Assembly: GCF_001280125.1 (NCBI RefSeq)
Contig: NZ_LGEG01000287.1
Span: 1 to 22,506 of the forward strand
DNA: 22,506 bases
Source: Streptomyces sp. NRRL F-6492
GTDB lineage: Bacteria > Actinomycetota > Actinomycetes > Streptomycetales > Streptomycetaceae
Direction of reading: 5' to 3'
Below are positions 13,201 to 18,912 of the stretch, piece after piece. Below the pieces are notes generated by a model that did not search any database, had not been told where the DNA came from, and saw only the letters and a program-made list of their open reading frames with translations. The first letter of the stretch is position 1, and each line of letters begins with the position of its first letter. Position numbers and translations under genes: made by a program.

Positions 13201-16134
13201 CCGGTAGCGGCCGCCGTGGTTTTCACCCTCGAGGTCCAGAAGGCTGCCGGTGAACTCACGCTCGGTCTCGCGGGTCAACAGGTTGTGCGCCCGGACGCGG
13301 GCCAGCCCCAGCTGGGCCCTGCGATGCTTCCCCGCACATCGGGCCCGCCAGACCTCGGACGCCGTGGTGGCTCCCTGCCGCAGCTCGGCGACCTGGGAAG
13401 CCGTCAGCTCGACGCCGGGAACCTCACCCTCGGAGATCTGTTCCAGGACGCGCGCGGCGAGGTGCAGGTCGCCCTGTTCACGGTGCCATGCGAGAGCCTT
13501 GACGGGATCGACGGGGCCGAGCATTGCCGAGAGGGCGTCGAACGCGTCCCGGTGGGAGAGGTCGGGGACATCCCGGCCGTCTTCGGTACGCCAGGGGAGG
13601 CCCGGCACCATCAGGAGTTCGTCGGGCGGCGGCGGGAACCGGGTGTCCCGGACCTCGGGCGCGTACGAGTGGTCCAGCCACCGCAGCAGCAGGCCGAGAA
13701 GCGCGCCGCCCACACCCGGCGCCGGAGCCGCGGTCCTGGCGGCCTCGACGGCCGCCTTGAGCCCGCGGCTGATCTCACGGCTGCCGGACGAGCGCGGCGT
13801 CTCGGCCACCCTCACTGCCGCCTTCAGGAGGTCCTGCACGCTCTTGATGTGCGCGCGCAACTGCTGACGGGCACCGGCGTGGATGTCATCCTTGGACTGC
13901 TTGGGGCTGCGCTTGGCCCGATCGGTCTCGTCGATGAGCCGGTCCACGGCGTTTACACGCTTGAAGTGTTCCTCGGAGAGGGCGAGCAGCTCCTGCTGTC
14001 CCGCCCTGCCCTCGCCCTCCGCCCAGTTCTCAATCGCCTGGAGCGAGCGGCCAAGCACACCGTCGGGCGCTGCCAGCGTCTGCAGAACAACAGTGGCGCG
14101 CTGGTAGCGGATCTTGCGCTTCGGTAGATCGACGGTGAGCTGACGGGCCTGATCAGCGATCCTCTCGTAACGGTCGCCGGCCGTTTCAGTGGCGGTGGAC
14201 TGCAGACTGCCCGGCTCGATCTCCGCACCCACGACGACCGCCTGGGCAAGCCCTTCGAGGACATCGGCCCACGGCACGGGGAGACCGGGTACCGACGCGT
14301 TCTCGGTCAGGACGGTGCTTGCCCAGCGGGCCGAGACGCCGCTGCGGATGGCGGCGGTGAGCAGGACCAGCTGGGCGTCGTGGTCATCGCCCCAGGAGTG
14401 TCGCTTCCCGACGGCCTCCAGGCGCTCCTCAATCTGCACCTGCAGATCGGATGCCGAGGCGGCCGGAACGTGGAACGCCGCGTCCGCGAACTCCAGGGCG
14501 AGTACGCGGTGCTCGGGCGCCCCGGCGGCACGGGCGAGCCAGTAGGCCTCGGCCAGCCTGCCCTGGGCGACCAGGGCGGTCACCGGGGCCCGGTCGCCGG
14601 ACCACACGTCGACCGACACCGGAGCAGGTTCGGAGGAGTGGGTGGCGCTTTCCGCCGCGGGCTCGGGCTCCTTCGCAAAGGGCTCGTCGGAAGCGCGCCG
14701 GGCGGGCACGGGGACATGTGTGTCCGAGGGGGCCGAGGGCAGGACGTCGGAAGCCGGGGCGTCATCGGCCTGTTCCTCGCCGTCCTTCTCAGGCCCCTCA
14801 CTCTGCCGGTCGAGGCCGGCTTCACCCGCTTGCGCCGTCACCGGGGGAAGGGGGGAGGGCAGGGCCTCCGCCGAAATGCCCGGGCCGGCCGTCAGGTCGC
14901 GCTCCAGGGCGGCGTCGGGTGCGGCCTCTTGGTCGACTTCCGGCGATGTGGGGGGTGTGGAAGCGGATTCCTCACGGGGGTCGGTCGCCCCATCCTCCGG
15001 GGCGTCTCCATCCCCGTCCAGACACGTATCGTCTCTGTCCCCGTATACGTCCGAGGACGTGCCGCCGTCCGGAGCTTCCGGTTTGCGGTCGGTCTTCTCG
15101 GCGTCCGCGACCGCCTCCTGTGCCTGTGTCGGTACGTCTCCGCGAAGTTGGGCAAGGCGCGCGTCGAAGTTCGCTATCTGTTCGACGATGTTCGCCCGCA
15201 TCAGTTCGCTGGAGAGGGAAGCGAATACCGCTGTGGCCTCCTCGCGGGCCTTGGTGACCTCGGCGATCTCCCGTTCGACTTGGCGGTGTCGCTCCTCCTC
15301 TTCGCGCAGTTCCCCGAGCAGCGCTTCGGCCTCGACCCAGCCCTGTTCCGCGTTCCAGGGCCCCGCCCCGGCATCCGAGAAGGCGCTGTCCAGCTCTCCG
15401 CGCTCGCGCATCCACGAGAGCACCGCTCGCAGGAGGCCCTCGTCGGCCCCGAGCCGACCGTCCCGCATCGCGGTGGTGAACGCGTCCAGCCGATCGGCCA
15501 CTGCTCGGGCGTCAGTGCGGAGCAGGACCGTCCGCTGGGACAGCGTGTCGGCGTCCGCCGTTGTCACCGTCGTCACCGGTTCACCGTCCTCTTGGGCCCC
15601 GGGGCCGACCGTTCGGCCGGGCCCCGTGTCCGGAGCATGGTCGTCATCGGGTTCGCCCTCTCCGAACACGAGACAGGACGCGCGCTCCCAGATCTCATTC
15701 GGTATCGGGTCGCCCTCGGCCTGCGCGGCCTTCCACAGGTCGTCCGCATGGTCGTGCGTCAGACGATGAGCCGGGAGGCCGGGGTGCAGTGAAAGTCCGT
15801 GCAGCAGGATCTGGGCCATCTCTGCCGGCAGCAGTCCGAGCAACTCCGACAACTGGTCGACGTCCGGGGCGGCGAGATCGTCACCACGGCCCAGCTCATC
15901 CAGTCGCATGTAGCTGATGCTCAACCCGCAGTAGCTCAGGTTCCGCAGCAGGTTCTCCGGGGCCCGACTGACCCACAGGCGTGCCCCGTTCGTCTTGCGC
16001 AGCGCCGCCGTGGCCGGGCCGCTCCGGTAGTGCAGGAGGTTCGGCCCATGCGCTTTCTCGACGTGGCGGAACAGCCGCAACACGAGTTGTGGCCTCTCGT
16101 GCAGCCACTGCCTCCACGCCGAAACGGAATGCAT
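10216..16134 (-). CDS. Giant STAND/AAA-like P-loop ATPase (1972 aa), putative conflict-system sensor
   Basis: The N-terminal about 170 residues are helical (SAWRQWLHERPQLVLRLF), with a linker after them. A coiled coil lies at about 265-332 (LREEEERHRQVEREI). An acidic, Pro/Ser-rich disordered linker spans about 335-510. A long alpha-helical, TPR-like region runs from 511 to about 1130, with a second coiled coil near 990-1035. An alpha/beta domain occupies about 1130-1270. The junction GYTPYTPHVAGLVPPEVFKGR leads to the ATPase, with Walker A GGRQLGKS (1290-1297, K1296) and Walker B ILLLADEAD (D1384/E1385). A winged helix (about 1545-1625) and a further C-terminal domain follow. Each module resembles a STAND sensor: arms, switch, NTPase, readout. 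The start is ATG 16132-16134 after AAGGGGG. The stop overlaps the HEPN gene. I cannot match it to a named defence system. It is cytoplasmic, with no membrane segments. Confidence 0.8.
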   Translation of the reverse strand: MHSVSAWRQWLHERPQLVLRLFRHVEKAHGPNLLHYRSGPATAALRKTNGARLWVSRAPENLLRNLSYCGLSISYMRLDELGRGDDLAAPDVDQLSELLGLLPAEMAQILLHGLSLHPGLPAHRLTHDHADDLWKAAQAEGDPIPNEIWERASCLVFGEGEPDDDHAPDTGPGRTVGPGAQEDGEPVTTVTTADADTLSQRTVLLRTDARAVADRLDAFTTAMRDGRLGADEGLLRAVLSWMRERGELDSAFSDAGAGPWNAEQGWVEAEALLGELREEEERHRQVEREIAEVTKAREEATAVFASLSSELMRANIVEQIANFDARLAQLRGDVPTQAQEAVADAEKTDRKPEAPDGGTSSDVYGDRDDTCLDGDGDAPEDGATDPREESASTPPTSPEVDQEAAPDAALERDLTAGPGISAEALPSPLPPVTAQAGEAGLDRQSEGPEKDGEEQADDAPASDVLPSAPSDTHVPVPARRASDEPFAKEPEPAAESATHSSEPAPVSVDVWSGDRAPVTALVAQGRLAEAYWLARAAGAPEHRVLALEFADAAFHVPAASASDLQVQIEERLEAVGKRHSWGDDHDAQLVLLTAAIRSGVSARWASTVLTENASVPGLPVPWADVLEGLAQAVVVGAEIEPGSLQSTATETAGDRYERIADQARQLTVDLPKRKIRYQRATVVLQTLAAPDGVLGRSLQAIENWAEGEGRAGQQELLALSEEHFKRVNAVDRLIDETDRAKRSPKQSKDDIHAGARQQLRAHIKSVQDLLKAAVRVAETPRSSGSREISRGLKAAVEAARTAAPAPGVGGALLGLLLRWLDHSYAPEVRDTRFPPPPDELLMVPGLPWRTEDGRDVPDLSHRDAFDALSAMLGPVDPVKALAWHREQGDLHLAARVLEQISEGEVPGVELTASQVAELRQGATTASEVWRARCAGKHRRAQLGLARVRAHNLLTRETEREFTGSLLDLEGENHGGRYRERLRAITAIAERLSALEQEKTDDLRQQLDQVQMSEQDKARIRELLDRGETVAVEEFLSFAHQGQPLPGSAKPASDVLSRFLEGVADPNAPKSDQDGGSARWWADRYADGDALVPNAEAGLQAWDRLAQGRDERKIGRAVVSVLRLLGLSASQPNVEEASWGVTKLSVRADITESTPGYVAALGSQARRAYKVVVITDQLRGEGPLRHLPASAIGANIILYTQPLGVEGRHRLATESRGRTQQALVVDPAVVGWVAARAPRSFRAVQRVTLPWTGYTPYTPHVAGLVPPEVFKGRTDEMRAVIDPQGPIFLFGGRQLGKSSLLRHAAELFQKDDQDNRVAVYVDLMKADIGHAEPPEGIWRMLLVELKRRGVLSEAIADRAPANVIATAVQQWIEAAPERRILLLADEADAFLTADAQAVYTGGGQSTFPTVKRLQRLMEDTGRDFKVVFAGLHQVQRFNRLINVVTAHGGRDVPVGPLDPQDAVELVEKPMAAVGLAFETRDLVWHILGLTNYQANLLQIFCDRLVAYMQQRPMPAEGRHVPITWEDVQQVAGMEEVRGLIAERLRYTINLEDRYRVLALLIAVRSLEKGHGHGYRPAELLEHARERWLDGFRLVTEHQLIIYLDEMVNLGLLIKLDGERVYAMRSPNVVNMLGTKPELENELRDTQFDQPYDYDPKVARRALGLDRRTRVQRMSPLTDGQLSEILEHTPRTTLVPCTPALGADLVRRGLELHVDGHGLTIVPVGPDDDLTEAITANSRRGGGSRLLFADLRGQDIDRLRKAVERLLVYTDGAGGEGASSAPPRRYAVVLCDPDTAEGVEQAVGVVHPERWNLNSLRAWPESPFTSPDDRRNLIRVTGGWPVLVELAMTKVRLGKRQQDVFQELLAEMASPQKAAAHLELAGLAPSDVNRLSTWAQFYEEDDHRAGKAVAGPGDLQAAFIASGLFDEADAERALEAAERFLARLDRIGILDVIEKGTTLDPVTFRALKAIGDSR

Positions 16135-16234
16135 TCAGACGCCCCCCTTGCTCCCCTTCGGCCAGCCTGCGGACATCAGGCTGCGGTTCCCTGCCCCCAC
16201 CCCCGTGGATCGCACGTGCGGGCCGACACGTCGC

Positions 16235-16259
16235 GTTGGTGACCAACAGTCATACCAGA
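16235..16259 (-). promoter_or_regulatory. Promoter with palindromic operator upstream of the ATPase-HEPN operon
   Basis: GTTGGT-G-ACCAAC (16235-16247) is a perfect 13-bp palindrome about 100 nt upstream of the ATPase start. On the minus strand TGGTATGACT precedes it immediately, giving an extended -10-like TGnTATGAC at about 16252-16259. The palindrome would therefore cover the transcription start, a typical repressor position. A convincing -35 is not seen. The 174-nt space 16135-16308 holds no ORF of note. Confidence 0.4.
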
Positions 16260-16308
16260 TGGTCGTGACGATGTACCGTGGGACGGCAGGGGTGATACGG
16301 CTGTTATG

Positions 16309-16839
16309 TCAGTCGGCACCGCTGAGGTAGGGCCGGCTGCTGCGTGCGTCGATCTGCATCACCGCGATCTTCAACCCGTCGAGGTTTTCCTTGCACGGCG
16401 CGCACAGCTGACCTTCAAGGACCTTCGCCGACAGGTCGGGCTCCGGAAGTTCCAGGTGGGAGAACGGCGTCGACGGGTTCGTGTTGCGGGCGAGCGGCCG
16501 TTCCCGCAGGGTGAGCGGCTCTTCCGGATCCAACTGTGCGACGAACCCGTCCACCTCGGCCGTAGGAAGGACGAACGCCATGATCAGGCCGTCGTCCTGA
16601 AACCCCTCCAGATGGGCCGCTTTCGCCTCCGTCGCCGTCGGCGGCAACCGCACGTGCAGCGCCCCGGCCGCCGACTCCACGGTGGCCCCGGCCGCCCAAC
16701 GGGACGCCTGCCCAGACGAGCGGTCCACCGCCGAGCTGCGGTTCCCCGCCGACTCCGAGCATCCGGTCGCCAGCCCCGCGAGCACGGCCACCCCGCCGAC
16801 CAGTGCCACAGGCCACCGGCCTCGTGACCTCATGCTCAT
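16309..16839 (-). CDS. Secreted lipoprotein of a WXG100-like gene cluster
   Basis: This 176-aa protein has a type II signal peptide: a basic MSMRSRGRWP, a hydrophobic VALVGGVAVLAGLATGC and the lipobox LATGC with lipidated C27. The mature part contains SRWAAGATVESAAGALHVRLP, QDDGLIMAFVLPTAEVDGFVAQL, NTNPSTPFSHLELPEP and a C-terminal LCAPCKENLDGLKIAVMQID, where the CAPC pair could be redox-active or a structural disulfide. The start is ATG 16837-16839, overlapping the stop of the upstream gene by 4 nt (ATGA); a second ATG two codons in is an alternative. I recall similar lipoproteins following WXG-like genes in Streptomyces, but no function is known. Since the upstream gene carries a premature stop, translational coupling to it is presumably weakened. 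The reading frame here is intact. Confidence 0.85.
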   Translation of the reverse strand: MSMRSRGRWPVALVGGVAVLAGLATGCSESAGNRSSAVDRSSGQASRWAAGATVESAAGALHVRLPPTATEAKAAHLEGFQDDGLIMAFVLPTAEVDGFVAQLDPEEPLTLRERPLARNTNPSTPFSHLELPEPDLSAKVLEGQLCAPCKENLDGLKIAVMQIDARSSRPYLSGAD

Positions 16840-18077
16840 CGGGCATCCCCATTCCGGCCGATGTCGGTACGTGTGCCGTCCTGCCCCAGCTCCTCAGGGT
16901 CAGGCCAGGCACCGCCCGACGTCAGGTCGTGCCGCTGCACCGAGCTGCTCCCTCTCAGATCGAACTCCTCCGCCTGCCCTGTCGTGTGCATGCTTGCCAT
17001 GTCGGCGTCAGTCACCGTGGTGGGGCCGAGGGGCGTGGCCTTGCCGGGGTCCCAGTTGTACCGGTCCCACACATTGACCTGATAGTCGACGCTGACCTGT
17101 GGTTTGCCGTCCGGGCCGGGTACCGCCATCACGACACCCGTCGTGTTCGTCATGCCGCTGCCCACCGCGAGGTACCAGTTCGCCATGCCGTCCGGGCCCT
17201 TGTCATGGGTGTAACCCACCCCCGAGGTCTCCACGGGGATCGCGACGGGCCTGCCGCCCGACTGTGCGAAGGCTTCAAGTGCCTGACGACGCTATTTCTC
17301 CTCCTGTCCGTTCCGCTTCGCCTCTGACGCATCACGCAGGACCGTGTCGTTTTCGTCGTTCAGCATCCTGTCGACATCGAGATCAACTGGGATGCCGGTC
17401 CCGTTCAGGTAATGATCCATATGCCGGGCCGCATCCGTCTTGCCGGTGAAGTCGCCGCTGTTCGAGATTCCGTTGGCCTGGAACTCCATCCAGTAGGCCC
17501 CGAAGCCCGGTGAATCGACGTTGTACGGTCCCGCCCCGTCATCGACAGCGACCCGTTTGACAGACGGTGTCAGCACACCGGCCGCCAGCAGCTCTTCCTT
17601 GTGCTGTGTCCACAACTGCGCCCGGCTCTCGGGGCTCAGGGACTGCCACAGCCTCCGTAGTTCCGCACGCTGTTCGTCCTTGGTGTCATCTCCCAGGCCG
17701 GCGAGCTTCACGGCGCGGGGCAGCATGTCCTGGTCGAGCGACGTATACGAGGCGCGACCGGCGTTGGTCGGATCTTCGCCATGACTCGCGCGCAGTGCTT
17801 GTACGGCGGCCGCGTCCACCTCGGCAGCGTGGCTGACGATTCCTGCGAGCGTGTCGGCGTACCACTGCATCAGGTCGCGCTTCTTCTGTCCGGGGCCGTC
17901 CACTTCGCATATGAGGGCGTCTGCGATCGCTACGGTTCCGTCCTTCCGGCCGGTGACGCTGAAGTTCTCCTTGGCCTCGGTGGTCACCCGCCTGGCTCGC
18001 TGCTGGAGGCTCCTCAACTCGGTGACCGCTGTCCCCAGCTTGGCGAGGTCGACTTCCATGAGTTCTGCGTAGTCCAT
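16836..18077 (-). pseudogene. Broken WXG100-like/ESX-type protein gene (in-frame TAG at codon 262)
   Basis: The frame opens at ATG 18075-18077 behind an excellent GGAGGAGG site and runs 261 codons (MDYAELMEVDLAKLGTAV...RNGQEEK) to TAG at 17292-17294. It then continues open in the same frame for another 151 codons to TGA 16836-16838, which overlaps the lipoprotein ATG. The part after TAG reads like protein (RRQALEAFAQSGGRPVAIPV; ANWYLAVGSGMTNTTG; VNVWDRYNWDPGKATPLGPT). From memory, intact relatives have Trp at the stop position, so TGG to TAG is the simplest lesion. Residues 1-100 form an LXG/WXG-like helical hairpin. RLWQSLSPESRAQLWTQHKEEL resembles the W-x-x-L-x-x-x-x-R-x-x-L-x-x-x-H element of actinobacterial WXG-like proteins. 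The intact 413-residue product would probably be type VII-exported or partner-bound. Annotation tools may report two CDSs (17292-18077 and about 16836-17234). Confidence 0.75.
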
Positions 18078-18091
18078 GAAGTGCCTCCTCC

Positions 18092-18565
18092 TTATTCGAA
18101 GTACTCGGTGAGGCGGGAAACGGGCACGACCGAACCGTCGCGGTTCCGGAGGGACGCGGTGATCGCGGCGTCATCCTCTGCATGCGTCCTCTTCGAGTAG
18201 TCCAGGTGGTTCGAGATGTACGCGCAGGCTTAAAGGACGCTTTTGACCTGTAAGGTCCATACGGACACCGTCGTTTCCAGCTCACTCCCGAGGGCGAAGC
18301 CACTGCTCTTCAAGGCGGTGGCCGCCTGCATCGTGGAGCCCGCCCCCTCCGCACCGGCGCCAGCACCGGCGATGTCGGCCTCCTTCTGTAACCAGCCCTG
18401 CAACGCGAACGCTTCGTGTCCGACAGTGCCGAGGTCGTCCTGGTTCACGACGAGATCGGCCTGTCCGTTGTTCCCCGGACCGCCCGGCAGTTGGTTGAGC
18501 CGCGTCGACTCCTGCCGTCGGGCGATCGCATCCGATTTCGCGCTGTTCCATTCATCCCACGCCAT
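18092..18565 (-). pseudogene. Broken small WXG100-like gene (in-frame TAA at codon 112)
   Basis: ATG 18563-18565 opens a 111-codon frame (MAWDEWNSAKSDAIARRQES ... TVSVWTLQVKSVL) ending at TAA 18230-18232. The same frame then stays open for 45 codons (ACAYISNHLDYSKRTHAEDD ... SRLTEYFE) to TAA 18092-18094, only 14 nt before the next gene and its GGAGGAGG site. That spacing and the coding-like codons show the first TAA is a premature stop; relatives have Gln there as I remember them, so CAA to TAA is enough. The WDEW start and helical content (HEAFALQGWLQKEADIAGAG, MQAATALKSSGFALGSELET) fit a WXG100-like secreted partner. No strong ribosome binding site precedes the ATG. A truncated 111-aa product could still be made. 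Confidence 0.72.
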
Positions 18566-18652
18566 GACGCCATCGGATCACGCCCCTGTGACAGGTCGGA
18601 TTCGTTCGTATCGAGGCGCAACTCGCGGCCCGGCGCCGATTCGTCGGCCGCG

Positions 18653-18695
18653 GGTGCCGTGCGGAGGCTCCGCGTTTAATCCGGTGGTGCCGTGC
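18653..18695. promoter_or_regulatory. Direct repeats and palindrome upstream of the rsgA promoter
   Basis: GGTGCCGTGC occurs at 18653-18662 and 18686-18695, 33 bp apart (about three helical turns). Between them is the palindrome GCGGA-GGC-TCCGC (18661-18673). A further hairpin-prone GCCGA-TTCG-TCGGC lies at 18635-18648. This 215-nt divergent space serves both the WXG-like genes (minus) and the rsgA side (plus). The sites are candidate operators with no known regulator. Confidence 0.3.
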
Positions 18696-18708
18696 CCCGG
18701 GGCGGGGT

Positions 18709-18741
18709 TATGGTTCTGCCCGTCCGTTCGCGAGCGAACGG
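18709..18741 (+). promoter_or_regulatory. Putative -10 and 8-2-8 inverted repeat before the small ORF and rsgA
   Basis: TATGGT (18709-18714) fits the -10 consensus TANNNT. The inverted repeat CCGTTCGC-GA-GCGAACGG (18724-18741) would begin at about +3 of the transcript. It can be a DNA operator or a 5'-UTR hairpin. No clear -35 is visible. The promoter assignment is inference from position. Confidence 0.4.
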
Positions 18742-18780
18742 TGTCGGTTCGTTGAGAAGAAGCAGGAGGTGAGGACATTG

Positions 18781-18852
18781 ATGACTGTCACGGTGACGGG
18801 CACTGCCCGCATTCAGGAGTTCATCGTTCCCACCCCCGTGGCCTCCGGCTGA
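18781..18852 (+). CDS. Short 23-codon ORF (possible leader peptide) upstream of rsgA
   Basis: ATG 18781-18783 begins a 23-residue ORF, MTVTVTGTARIQEF then IVPTPVASG, ended by TGA 18850-18852. It is preceded by AGGAGGTGAGG, a near-perfect anti-16S match and the best ribosome binding site around here, with about 10 nt to the ATG. The region between it and rsgA (60 nt) holds two hairpins. The peptide has no signal peptide or cysteine, and its end (VPTPVASG) is Pro-rich. I do not recognise it. Possible roles are a regulatory leader or arrest peptide for rsgA, or a genuine micropeptide. The strong site argues that ribosomes do load here; the encoded sequence could be irrelevant. Confidence 0.5.
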   Translation: MTVTVTGTARIQEFIVPTPVASG

Positions 18853-18866
18853 CACCCACTCGATCC

Positions 18867-18906
18867 GCGCGCTCGGAGCGCGCCGCCGGGGCCGCCCTTC
18901 GAAGGG
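18867..18906 (+). promoter_or_regulatory. Two hairpins between the short ORF and rsgA, one hiding the ribosome binding site
   Basis: GCGCGCTC-G-GAGCGCGC (18867-18883) is a perfect 8-1-8 inverted repeat able to form a stable stem. CCCTTCGAAGGG (18895-18906) is a perfect 12-nt palindrome whose right arm is the GAAGGG ribosome binding site of rsgA. Folding of the second would occlude the site. The arrangement suggests translational or attenuation control linked to translation of the upstream short ORF. No experimental support. Confidence 0.45.
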
Positions 18907-18912
18907 TTCCCC

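Noticed and set aside
10432..14127. Very long plus-strand ORF opposite the giant ATPase
   Set aside because: Antisense shadow of a protein with clear Walker motifs. Its translation has no domain and a biased Val/Leu/His/Gly composition.
17235..17292. Frameshift or intergenic gap between two separate genes at 17292 and 17234
   Set aside because: The two pieces are in the same frame (18077 minus 17234 is divisible by 3), and the 19 codons between them are open and protein-like, so a single nonsense codon explains it better.
17292..17294. TAG as a recoded (pyrrolysine-type) codon
   Set aside because: No recoding machinery is in the window, the organism type does not use it, and the adjacent gene is broken by TAA, favouring ordinary nonsense mutation.
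18724..18760. LexA/SOS box at the inverted repeat near rsgA
   Set aside because: The actinobacterial box is CGAAC-N4-GTTCG. Here the main repeat has the opposite polarity (GTTCG-N4-CGAAC), and the other arrangement has a 7-nt spacer.
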